DNA from: Nocardioides sp.
GTDB lineage: Bacteria; Actinomycetota; Actinomycetes; Propionibacteriales; Nocardioidaceae
Direction: 5' to 3'
NCBI RefSeq assembly: GCF_030655615.1
Contig: NZ_JAURVJ010000205.1
Location: 1 to 45,074 of the forward strand
DNA length: 45,074 bases
In this document: positions 15,524 through 22,756 of the stretch, one piece after another
How the letters are laid out: every line of letters starts with the position of its first letter
Numbering within the stretch: the first letter of the stretch is position 1
Translations under genes and position numbers: made by a program
Notes under the pieces: generated by a model
Databases searched by the model: none
What the model saw: the letters and a program-made list of their open reading frames with translations, nothing else
Told to the model about the DNA's origin: nothing

Positions 15524-17014
15524 TCAGCGCCGCCCGGAGAACGACGAGGCCGAGTGGCCGCCGCTCGACGAGGTGCCCGCAGCGGCGGCGGGGCGGCGGC
15601 GACCGCCACCACCTCCGGCCGGACGAGAGCCGGAGCCGGCGGGCTTGCTGCCACCGCGCGAGGAGGACTGCTTGGCCTGGCCGCCACCCTGCTTGGGGGC
15701 GCCACCGCCGGAGCGACGACCGCCGCCACCGCCGGAGCGACCACGGCCGCCACCGCCGCCACCACCGGTGCGGGGCTGGACGTCCTGGCCGGACGCGGAG
15801 AGCTCGAGGCCACCGGGGACCAGGACCCGCTCGCCGGGGGCGAGCTGGACGAGCACCGGGTGGGTGGAGCCGGTCATCTTGGTGAGCGTGGGCTTGATGC
15901 CGGCCGCGCGGGTGAGCTGGCGGACGTCGCGCACCTGGTCGTCGGTCATCAGCGTGACGACGGTGCCGGCGGCACCGGCGCGGGCGGTCCGGCCCGAGCG
16001 GTGCAGGTAGGCCTTGTGCTCGGTCGGCGGGTCGGCGTGGACGACGAGCGCCACGTCGTCGACGTGGATGCCGCGGGCGGCGATGTCGGTCGCGACGAGC
16101 GTGGTGGCCTTGCCGGAGTGGAACGCCTCCATGTTGCGGGTGCGCGCGTTCTGGCTGAGGTTGCCGTGCAGGTCGACCGTGGGGACGCCGCTCTTGTTGA
16201 GCTGGCGGGCCAGGGCCTTGGCGCCGTGCTTGGTGCGCGTGAAGACGACCGTGCGGCCGGGGGCCGACGTGAGGTCGACGAGCACCGAGACCCGGTGCTC
16301 GCGCGCCAGGTGCAGCACGTGGTGGTCCATGGTCGAGATCGGCGACTGCGCCGAGTCGGCCTGGTGGACCGTGGGGTTGGTCAGGAACTTCTTGACCAGC
16401 ACGTCGATCGCGTTGTCGAGCGTGGCCGAGAAGAGCAGGCGCTGACCGGAGCGGGGGGTCGCCTCGAGCAGCCGGCGCACGGCGGGCAGGAAGCCCAGGT
16501 CGGCCATGTGGTCGGCCTCGTCGAGGATGGTGACCTCGATGTTGCCGAGCGAGCAGTGGCCCTGCTGGATGAGGTCCTCGAGCCGGCCGGGGCAGGCGAG
16601 CACGATGTCGACGCCGCGGCGCAGGCCGGCGACCTGCGGGTTCTGGCCGACGCCGCCGAAGACGGTCTGGGTGGTCAGGCCGGCGGCCTGGGCCAGGGGG
16701 ATCAGGGCCTCCTGGATCTGACCGACGAGCTCGCGGGTCGGCGCCAGGATCAGCGCGCGCGGCTTGCCTGCGGCCGGACGCTTGCCGGACTGCATGAGCC
16801 GGGTCACGAGCGGGAGCAGGAAGGCGTAGGTCTTGCCGGAGCCGGTGCGGCCGCGGCCGAGGACGTCACGGCCGGCGAGCGAGTCGGGCAGCGTGGCGGC
16901 CTGGATCGGGGTGGGGGTCGTGATGCCACGTGCGGTCAGGATCGAGACGAGCTCGTCCGGCACGAGGAGGTCGGAGAAGGAAGGAACGGATGACGAAGTC
17001 ACAGAGAGATTCAC
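15524..17014 (-). CDS. DEAD-box RNA helicase with Gly/Arg/Ser-rich tail
   Basis: ATP-dependent RNA helicase of 496 residues. Q-motif region SFSDLLVPDELVSIL...TPTPIQ, motif I GRTGSGKT, Ia APTRELV, II LDEADHM, III FSATL, IV VFTRTK, V ATDIAARGI and VI HRSGRTARAG are all present. After about residue 400 the chain is a low-complexity tail of Gly runs with Arg, Ser, Lys and Ala, as in RhlE/CsdA-like helicases that bind RNA non-specifically. Start is GTG at 17014, without a good ribosome-binding site; GTG at about 17001 is an alternative. It stands alone, with a terminator downstream and a long structured leader upstream. A role in ribosome assembly or RNA decay, especially at low temperature, is family knowledge. 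Confidence 0.93.
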   Translation of the reverse strand: MNLSVTSSSVPSFSDLLVPDELVSILTARGITTPTPIQAATLPDSLAGRDVLGRGRTGSGKTYAFLLPLVTRLMQSGKRPAAGKPRALILAPTRELVGQIQEALIPLAQAAGLTTQTVFGGVGQNPQVAGLRRGVDIVLACPGRLEDLIQQGHCSLGNIEVTILDEADHMADLGFLPAVRRLLEATPRSGQRLLFSATLDNAIDVLVKKFLTNPTVHQADSAQSPISTMDHHVLHLAREHRVSVLVDLTSAPGRTVVFTRTKHGAKALARQLNKSGVPTVDLHGNLSQNARTRNMEAFHSGKATTLVATDIAARGIHVDDVALVVHADPPTEHKAYLHRSGRTARAGAAGTVVTLMTDDQVRDVRQLTRAAGIKPTLTKMTGSTHPVLVQLAPGERVLVPGGLELSASGQDVQPRTGGGGGGGRGRSGGGGGRRSGGGAPKQGGGQAKQSSSRGGSKPAGSGSRPAGGGGGRRRPAAAAGTSSSGGHSASSFSGRR

Positions 17015-17222
17015 TCACGTTGGTGTGTCTCACCAAGCTGTCCCGCCGGCGGCGGGAGAAGTAGCGGGTGCCTCACGAAGAGGGGCGCCCGGGCCCTGGT
17101 ATCAGCAATGATCAGAGGGCCGAACGCAATAGCCCGAGGCAAGACTGAACGGGCTGCTGACAGCAACTCTACTGGCTTGCGGGGTGAACCCCTGCATCCC
17201 CATCCGTCCCTAGGGTGTGCGC
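17015..17222. promoter_or_regulatory. Divergent intergenic region, structured helicase leader
   Basis: This 208-nt stretch holds no gene. Several inverted repeats lie on the helicase side: CCCGCC/GGCGGG (17042-17056) and AGCCCG/CGGGCT (17131-17155), plus GGCCCT...AGGGCC further in. They would form a structured 5' leader. On the plus strand TAGGGT (17211-17216) lies six bases before the ATG at 17223 and looks like a -10 element for a leaderless transcript of the epimerase-like gene. Confidence 0.5.
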
Positions 17223-18116
17223 ATGCCCACTGTCCTGGTGACCGGTGCGACCGGTTTCGTCGGTCGCCGGTTGACCCCTGTCCTCGTCGAGCGCGGCCTC
17301 GACGTCCGCGCGATGACCCGCCGCCCCCAGGAGTACGACGGCCCGGGCACCCCCGTCGGTGGTGACGTCGGCGACGCCGGGTCGCTGGCCGAGGCGCTGG
17401 CGGGTGTCGACGTCGCCGTCTACCTCGTGCACTCTCTGGGCGACGACGACTTCGAGCGCAAGGACGCCGACGCGGCGGCCGCGTTCGGCCAGGCCGCCGC
17501 GGCGTGCGGGGTGCAGCAGATCGTCTACCTCGGGGGCCTCGGCGCGGAGGACGACGACCTGTCGCCGCACCTGCGCTCGCGGCGCGAGGTGGAGGGCAAG
17601 CTCGGCGAGGGCGGCGTACCGGTGACGGTGCTGCGCGCGGCGATCGTGGTCGGCGCCGGCGGCATCTCCTGGGAGATCACCCGCCAGCTGGTCAAGAACC
17701 TGCCGGCGATGGTCGTGCCCAAGTGGGTCAACACCCGGACCCAGCCGATCGCGATCGACGACGTCGTCCGCTACCTCGACGGCGTCATCGGCAACGAGGC
17801 GGCCCATGGCCGGGTCCTCGAGATCGGCGGGCCCGAGCAGCTGACCTACCTCGAGATGATGCAGCAGGCCGCGCAGGTGATGCTCGGCCGCAAGGTGCCG
17901 ATCATCACGGTGCCCGTGCTGACGCCGTCGCTGTCGTCGCACTGGATCGCGTTCGTCACCGACGTCGACACCACGACCGCCAAGAACCTCATCGACTCGA
18001 TGGCCACCGAGGTCGTCGTCACCGACGACTCGATCTACCAGCTGGTGCCGGGCGAGACCACGCCCTACCAGGAGGCCGTGCGCCAGGCGATCGAGGAGTC
18101 CAAGGTCTCCTCCTAG
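17223..18116 (+). CDS. NAD(P)-binding epimerase/dehydratase-like protein (atypical extended SDR)
   Basis: Rossmann-fold protein of 297 residues starting MPTVLVTGATGFVGRRL, with the TGATGFVG dinucleotide motif. VYLVHSLGDDDFERKDADAAAAF is characteristic of the NmrA/YbjT-like atypical SDR group. The catalytic YxxxK of true epimerases is not evident. The C-terminal half carries the usual substrate region (RTQPIAIDDVV, EIGGPEQLTYLEM). I choose ATG 17223, because a GTG at 17217 leaves no room for a ribosome-binding site or -10. Function unknown; possibly a redox sensor or quinone/ubiquinone-related reductase. Confidence 0.85.
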   Translation: MPTVLVTGATGFVGRRLTPVLVERGLDVRAMTRRPQEYDGPGTPVGGDVGDAGSLAEALAGVDVAVYLVHSLGDDDFERKDADAAAAFGQAAAACGVQQIVYLGGLGAEDDDLSPHLRSRREVEGKLGEGGVPVTVLRAAIVVGAGGISWEITRQLVKNLPAMVVPKWVNTRTQPIAIDDVVRYLDGVIGNEAAHGRVLEIGGPEQLTYLEMMQQAAQVMLGRKVPIITVPVLTPSLSSHWIAFVTDVDTTTAKNLIDSMATEVVVTDDSIYQLVPGETTPYQEAVRQAIEESKVSS

Positions 18117-18126
18117 CGCACGCGCC

Positions 18127-18831
18127 TCACACGCCGAAGATGGCGGGAAGTGCGAAGAGCATGGTCAGCGACCAGGTGCAGTGCGTGAGGATCGGGGCCA
18201 GGATGCCGCCCGAGGCCCGGCGCTGCAGGCCGACCAGCACGCCGAGGATGACGGCGGCGAAGGCCAGCATGATGTTGCCCGTCGCGGCCGTGGCGATCGT
18301 GTAGGCCAGGGTCGTCCACGCGACGGGGTGGCGGGTGATGGCGGCGTAGGCGGCTCCGCGGAAGAAGAGCTCCTCGGCGACGCCGTTGAGAGCGGTGACC
18401 ACGACGAGCGCCGGCAGGTAGCCCTCGCTGGCGAAGCCGAGGACGTTGCGGATCTGCTCGGCCAGCGGGTCGATCTCGCGCACGATGAGCGCGCCCACGA
18501 CGAAGATGCCGGCGAGGACCGCCCCGATGAGGAGCGGCTGGACGATGGGGCGGACCTCCATGTCCTCCTTGGCCACGATGCGACCGAGGTGGATGGGGCC
18601 GGACACGAAGGCGCCGACGGTCCAGACGCCCGCGAGCACGAGGGACATCAGGATGAAGAGGGTGCTGCCCTGGTCGAGGCGCAACAGGATGCCGAGCACG
18701 ATGGCGCCCAGCACGACGAACGAGGCCGTCACCACCTGACGGCGGCGCAGGGCCTCCTGCGAGTCACGGTGGTCGCGCGGGACGACGTCCCACAGCGACC
18801 GGTTGATCCACTGCCTGACCACAGCACTCAC
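18127..18831 (-). CDS. CPBP-family (CAAX protease-like) intramembrane protein
   Basis: Membrane protein of 234 residues with about six to seven hydrophobic segments. Motif 1 of the CPBP/Abi family is intact, EELFFRG (E153, E154, R158). The histidine expected in motif 2 is not evident: the corresponding segment reads TAATGNIMLAF. Motif 3 is THCTWSL, with H217 but Ser where Asn is common. It may therefore be catalytically altered. The start is GTG at 18831, and its ribosome-binding site GAGGGG lies inside a long hairpin (18827-18864). It is downstream of the csbD-like gene on the same strand. CPBP proteins are linked to peptide maturation or self-immunity elsewhere; no such partner is seen here. 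Confidence 0.85.
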   Translation of the reverse strand: MSAVVRQWINRSLWDVVPRDHRDSQEALRRRQVVTASFVVLGAIVLGILLRLDQGSTLFILMSLVLAGVWTVGAFVSGPIHLGRIVAKEDMEVRPIVQPLLIGAVLAGIFVVGALIVREIDPLAEQIRNVLGFASEGYLPALVVVTALNGVAEELFFRGAAYAAITRHPVAWTTLAYTIATAATGNIMLAFAAVILGVLVGLQRRASGGILAPILTHCTWSLTMLFALPAIFGV

Positions 18832-18864
18832 CCCTCGTCGTCGAACGCGATGACGAGGGGTGAG
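18827..18864 (-). promoter_or_regulatory. Hairpin covering the CPBP ribosome-binding site and start
   Basis: Perfect 13-bp inverted repeat CTCACCCCTCGTC / GACGAGGGGTGAG with a 12-nt loop, located between the csbD-like stop and the CPBP gene. On the minus-strand transcript the 3' arm contains the GAGGGG ribosome-binding site and enters the GTG start. It could act as the csbD terminator (no T tract) or hide the start site. Confidence 0.65.
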
Positions 18865-18880
18865 GAGGCAGGAACGGTGA

Positions 18881-19075
18881 CTACTTGGTCAGCCCGTCCT
18901 TGATGTCCTTCGCGGCGTCCTTGACCTTCTCGACGCCGTCCTTGATGGAGGCGGAGGCCTGGTCGCCCTTGCCCTCGGCGCGGAGCTCCTCGTCACCGGT
19001 GGCGGTGCCAGCGGTCTCCTTGCCCTTGCCCTTGAGGTCTTCGGCCTTGTTGCTGATCTTGTCTCCGAGTCCCAT
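18881..19075 (-). CDS. CsbD-family general stress protein (64 aa)
   Basis: A small hydrophilic protein of 64 residues that begins MGLGDKISNKAEDLKGKGKE and is full of Lys, Glu, Asp, Ala and Gly with no Cys or Trp, the typical CsbD composition and length. Family members are induced by general stress; their molecular role is unknown. The start is ATG 19075, supported by GGAG seven bases upstream; ATG 19087 would add only MEIP and lacks a good ribosome-binding site. It is followed by the hairpin at 18827-18864 and the CPBP gene. Confidence 0.9.
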   Translation of the reverse strand: MGLGDKISNKAEDLKGKGKETAGTATGDEELRAEGKGDQASASIKDGVEKVKDAAKDIKDGLTK

Positions 19076-19174
19076 GGGGATCTCCATTCTTGTTCGGGTG
19101 GCGCGTCGAACGACCGCGTCCCTCCCAGCGAACCACGGTGGTGGGGACGGGAGTCCACCCTCGCGAGCGGGACG

Positions 19175-20626
19175 TCAGGTGAACTGGAGCACACCGTCCT
19201 CGATCTTGCCGGTCTTGATGGCGCGGAGGTCGACGTAGTAGTTCTGCTTGAGCGCCCACGGGGCCCGGTCGCCCTGGCGCGGCAGCCCGTCGAGCGCGCG
19301 CTGCACGTAGCCCGACGCGAGGTCCATGAACGGGCGCTCGCCGACGGTCTCGTCCTTGACCGGGACGACCGCGCTGGTGCCGGTCTTGTCCATGTGCGTG
19401 AGGAGGCGGACGACGTAGTCGCCGACGAGGTCGGCCTTGAGCGTCCACGAGGCGTTGGTGTAGCCGATCGTGAAGACGAAGTTGGGGATGCCACTGACCA
19501 TCAGTCCCTTGTAGGTCATGGTCTCGCTCGGCACGAACGGCTCGCCGTCGACGGTGACCGCGATGCCCCCGAACAGCTTGAGCTTGAGGCCCGTCGCGCT
19601 GACCACGATGTCGGCCTCGAGCTCCCGTCCCGACGCCAGTCGGATGCCGGTCGGCGTGAAAGTGTCGATCGTGTCGGTGACGATGTCGGCCGAGCCAGCG
19701 CGCAGGGCGCGGAACAGGTCACTGTTGGGCACCACGCAGAGACGCTGGTCCCAGACGTTGTAGGGCGGCTGGAAGTGCTCGTCGTAGGACATCCCCTCGG
19801 GGAGCTGGCGCTCGGTGAGGTTGCGGACCATCTTCTTCATCGGGCCGGGGAACCGGCGGGCCAGCTGGTAGCTGCCGACGAGGCGCGCGATGTTCTTGGT
19901 GCGGACGATCGGGTAGCGGATCGCCTCGGGCAGCCTGCGCAGCGCGGTGGCCCAGGTGTCGGTGCCGGGCTGCGGGAGGATGTAGGTCGGCGTCCGCTGC
20001 AGCATGGTGACCTTGGCGGCGGTCGGCGCCATCGACGGCACCAGCGTCACGGCGGTCGCACCGGAGCCGATGACGACGACGTTCTTGCCCGCGTAGTCGA
20101 GGTCCTCGGGCCAGAACTGCGGGTAGACCACCTGCCCGCCGGCGGCCTCGAAGTCCTCACGGCCCGGGAAGACGGGCGCGTGGCCGGTCTCGTAGTCGTA
20201 GTAGCCGGTGGCGCCCCACAGGAACCCGGCGGTCATGGTGAGCTCGGCGCCGTCGTGGTCGATCGTCACGGTCCAGCGGGCGGTGTCGCTGTCCCAGGAC
20301 GCGGCGGTCACCCGGTAGCGGTAGCGGATGAGCTTGTCGACGCCGTACTCCTCGGCGACCGTGCGCACGTAGTCGAGGATCAGGTCGCCGTCGGCGAGCG
20401 CGGTGTCGCTCGGCCACGGCCGCCACTTGTAGCCGAACGTGAACATGTCGGAGTCGGAGCGGATGCCGGGGTAGCGGAAGAGGTCCCACGTGCCGCCGCT
20501 CGCCTCGCGCGCCTCGAGCAGCGCGACGGTGCGGTCGGGGTGGCCGGTCTTCAGCTGGCAGGCGGCGCCGATGCCGCTCAGGCCGGCGCCCACGATGAGG
20601 ACGTCGACGTGCTCGGGAGTGGTCAT
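19175..20626 (-). CDS. EthA-like flavin-containing (Baeyer-Villiger type) monooxygenase
   Basis: FAD- and NADPH-dependent monooxygenase of 483 residues, close to EthA in length. FAD motif VGAGLSGIG (about 12-20), the GGTWDLFRYPGIRSDSD fingerprint and the NADPH motif VIGSGATAV (about 188) are clear. In the usual BVMO fingerprint FxGxxxHxxxW(P), the His is replaced here (QVVYPQFWPED), so sulfoxidation or N-oxygenation may be more likely than Baeyer-Villiger chemistry. ATG 20626 lies six bases after a TACGAT -10, suggesting a leaderless mRNA. Monocistronic; a short non-coding stretch follows before csbD. Natural substrate unknown. Confidence 0.9.
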   Translation of the reverse strand: MTTPEHVDVLIVGAGLSGIGAACQLKTGHPDRTVALLEAREASGGTWDLFRYPGIRSDSDMFTFGYKWRPWPSDTALADGDLILDYVRTVAEEYGVDKLIRYRYRVTAASWDSDTARWTVTIDHDGAELTMTAGFLWGATGYYDYETGHAPVFPGREDFEAAGGQVVYPQFWPEDLDYAGKNVVVIGSGATAVTLVPSMAPTAAKVTMLQRTPTYILPQPGTDTWATALRRLPEAIRYPIVRTKNIARLVGSYQLARRFPGPMKKMVRNLTERQLPEGMSYDEHFQPPYNVWDQRLCVVPNSDLFRALRAGSADIVTDTIDTFTPTGIRLASGRELEADIVVSATGLKLKLFGGIAVTVDGEPFVPSETMTYKGLMVSGIPNFVFTIGYTNASWTLKADLVGDYVVRLLTHMDKTGTSAVVPVKDETVGERPFMDLASGYVQRALDGLPRQGDRAPWALKQNYYVDLRAIKTGKIEDGVLQFT

Positions 20627-20632
20627 GCAGCG

Positions 20633-20661
20633 ATCGTAGAACCTTATTGACAGATGTTCAA
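20633..20661 (-). promoter_or_regulatory. Promoter of the EthA-like gene (leaderless)
   Basis: On the minus strand TTGAAC (20656-20661), a 17-bp spacer and TACGAT (20633-20638) form one of the best sigma-70-type promoters in the window. The ATG follows the -10 by six bases, so transcription should start at or next to the start codon. The -35 lies in the palindrome TGTTSAACA, a possible repressor site. Confidence 0.7.
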
Positions 20662-20687
20662 CAGGCTGTGGGGCGGGCCATGCACGG

Positions 20688-20746
20688 TAGTCCCGGGCGA
20701 AATGGCCCCTGAGACGGGTCTTGAGGGGCCATTTCGCCCGGGACTA
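20688..20746. repeat. TAGTCCC...GGGACTA hairpin element, copy A
   Basis: Perfect 23-bp inverted repeat (20688-20710 and 20724-20746) with a 13-nt loop containing GAGACGG. Arms begin TAGTCCCGGGCGAAATGG. It starts nine bases after the racemase stop codon and probably ends that transcript. The arm is identical over 22 bp to copy B at 27041-27099. Confidence 0.9.
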
Positions 20747-20755
20747 TCGAACGGG

Positions 20756-21919
20756 TCAGGTCTGGACGGCGACGCCACGCTCGAGGAGGCCGTCGACGTC
20801 GGCGACGCCCCAGGCGGTGAGGGCGGCGCGGGTGTGCTCGCCGGAGCCGGGCGGGGGCCAGGTCAGCGACGGCTCGGTGCGGGAGAAGCGCGGGGCCGGC
20901 ATCGGCTGGGTCATGCCGTCCTTCTCGACGAAGGTGCCGCGGGCCGCGAGGTGGGGGTGGTGGGGCGCCTCGCTGATCGGGATGATGCCCGCGACGCACG
21001 CGTCGGTGCCCTCGAAGATCTCGACCCACTCGGCCTGCGTCCTGCCGGCGAACGTCTCGGTGAAGACGGCACGCATCTCGTCGTAGCGGTCGAGGTTGGC
21101 CTGGCCGGGGCAGGTGTCCTTGACGCCGAGCGTCGCGACGAGGGCGTCGAAGAACTGCGGCTCGAGCGAGCCAACGCTGAGGTGCTTGCCGTCGGAGGTC
21201 TCGTAGATGTCGTAGAACGGCACGCCGCCGTCGAGCAGGTTGGCCGCGCGCTCCTCCTGGTAGCCCCCGCTGTTGGCGAAGGCGTTGGTCATCGCGTTGA
21301 GGTGGGCGGTGCCGTCGACGATCGCGGCGTCGACGACCTGGCCCTGGCCGGACACCTTTGCCTCGAGGAGGGCGGCGAGGATGCCGATGACGAGGTAGGT
21401 CGACCCGCCCCCGAAGTCACCCACCAGGTTGGCCGGGAAGTGCGGCTTGGCCTTGTCCTGGCCGAGGCCGAAGAGGGCGCCGGTGATGGCGATGTAGTTC
21501 ATGTCGTGGCCGGCGGCGAGCGCGAGGGGACCTGTCTGGCCCCAGCCGGTCATCCGGCCGTAGACGAGGCGCGGGTTGACCGCGTGGCAGTCGTCCGGCC
21601 CCAGGCCGAGGCGCTCGGTGACGCCGGGTCGCATGCCCTCGACGAGGACGTCGGCGTCCTGGACCAGGTCGAGGACGACCTGGCGCGCCTCGGGGTTCTT
21701 GAGGTCGAGCGCGACGCTGGGACGGCCGCGGTTGAGCAGCATCGTCTTGCCGCCGGCGAGCGCCTGGCCGCCCGGACGCTCCACGCGGATGACGTCGGCA
21801 CCGAGGTCGGCCAGGATCATGCACGCGTGCGGGCCCGGCCCGATCCCGGCGATCTCGACGACCTTGACGCCCCTCAGCGGTCCGGTGCCCTGCCCCAGCT
21901 CGACGGTCTTCTCAGTCAT
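20756..21919 (-). CDS. mcr: Alpha-methylacyl-CoA racemase (CaiB/BaiF family)
   Basis: Family III CoA-transferase fold, 387 residues. Residues matching the M. tuberculosis MCR active site (H126, D156, E241) occur here as H138 in AAGHDMNYIAITGAL, D168 in VGDFGGGSTYL and E253 in VGSLEPQFF, all offset by exactly 12. This points to racemisation of 2-methylacyl-CoA (branched fatty acid and sterol side-chain breakdown) over CoA transfer. I choose ATG 21919; another ATG at 21931 overlaps the proposed operator. A CATGAT element lies seven bases upstream of 21919, so the mRNA may be leaderless. It is followed by hairpin element A. Confidence 0.92.
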   Translation of the reverse strand: MTEKTVELGQGTGPLRGVKVVEIAGIGPGPHACMILADLGADVIRVERPGGQALAGGKTMLLNRGRPSVALDLKNPEARQVVLDLVQDADVLVEGMRPGVTERLGLGPDDCHAVNPRLVYGRMTGWGQTGPLALAAGHDMNYIAITGALFGLGQDKAKPHFPANLVGDFGGGSTYLVIGILAALLEAKVSGQGQVVDAAIVDGTAHLNAMTNAFANSGGYQEERAANLLDGGVPFYDIYETSDGKHLSVGSLEPQFFDALVATLGVKDTCPGQANLDRYDEMRAVFTETFAGRTQAEWVEIFEGTDACVAGIIPISEAPHHPHLAARGTFVEKDGMTQPMPAPRFSRTEPSLTWPPPGSGEHTRAALTAWGVADVDGLLERGVAVQT

Positions 21920-21929
21920 GGCTCGGATC

Positions 21930-21948
21930 ATGCCAGTAGTGCTGTCAC
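21930..21948. promoter_or_regulatory. MerR-operator-like site upstream of the racemase
   Basis: On the minus strand GTGACA-N7-TGGCAT, an imperfect dyad of the same 19-bp span as the fadA operator (14688-14706). The similarity extends upstream (GACCGTGACAG in both) and to the following CAT/CAC-AT element, giving about 20 matches in 29 aligned positions by eye. It may be a second target of the fad MerR regulator. Confidence 0.4.
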
Positions 21949-21982
21949 GGTCCGGATGCGTTCCAGACGAGGTCGGCCGGCC

Positions 21983-22756
21983 TCATCCGGGCAGGACGCG
22001 CCGTAGGAACTGCCGAGTGCGCTCCTCGCGCGGGGCGCTGAAGATCTCGGCGGGCGGGCCCTGCTCGAGGATGCGCCCCTCCGAGAGGAAGCAGACCGTG
22101 GTCGCGACCTCGCGGGCGAAGCTCATCTCGTGGGTGGCCAGGATCATCGTGGTGCCGCGCTCGGCGAGCTCGCGGACGATGGTGAGCACCTCGCCGACGA
22201 GCTCGGGGTCGAGGGCCGCGGTGATCTCGTCGAGCAGCAGCAGGTCGGGCCGGTTGCAGAGGGCGCGCACGAGGGCGACCCGCTGCTGCTGGCCGCCCGA
22301 GAGCCGGTCGGGGTGCTTGTCGACGTGGTCGGCGAGGCCGAACGTCGCGAGCAGGTCGCGGGCCCGCTCCTCGGCCTCGCGCCGGGAGAGCCCGTGCACG
22401 CGGCGCGGCGACAGGGTGCAGTTGTCGAGCACGCTCAGGTGCGGGAAGAGGTTGTAGGCCTGGAAGACCATCCCGACTCGTCGACGTACCTCCCGGGGGT
22501 CGACGCGCGGGTCGGAGATCTCACGGCCGTCGAGCCGGATCACGCCGTCGTCGACGTCCTCGAGCAGGTCGAGGCAGCGGAGCAGGGTCGACTTGCCCGA
22601 GCCCGACGAGCCGATCAGGCAGATGACGTCGTGGCGCCGCACGGTCAGCGACACGTCGTCGAGGACGACGCGGTCGCCGTAGGTCTTGCGCAGGCCGACC
22701 ACCTCGAGGAGCGGGGTCCCGGCCGGCTGTCCGGGCTTCTTGCCGAGGTCGGTCAT
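21983..22756 (-). CDS. Polar amino-acid ABC transporter ATP-binding protein
   Basis: ATPase of 257 residues of the PAAT (GlnQ/ArtP) type. Walker A GSSGSGKST, the Q-loop in VFQAYNLFPHLSVLDN, signature LSGGQQQRVALVRAL, Walker B LLLLDEITAALDPELVGEVL and the switch His in ATHEMSFAREVA are all visible. The usual DEPTSALD is DEITAALD here; the catalytic Asp-Glu is intact. ATG 22756 overlaps the permease TGA (ATGA). It is the last gene of an SBP-permease-ATPase operon, and its stop is 63 bases before the racemase start. Confidence 0.93.
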   Translation of the reverse strand: MTDLGKKPGQPAGTPLLEVVGLRKTYGDRVVLDDVSLTVRRHDVICLIGSSGSGKSTLLRCLDLLEDVDDGVIRLDGREISDPRVDPREVRRRVGMVFQAYNLFPHLSVLDNCTLSPRRVHGLSRREAEERARDLLATFGLADHVDKHPDRLSGGQQQRVALVRALCNRPDLLLLDEITAALDPELVGEVLTIVRELAERGTTMILATHEMSFAREVATTVCFLSEGRILEQGPPAEIFSAPREERTRQFLRRVLPG

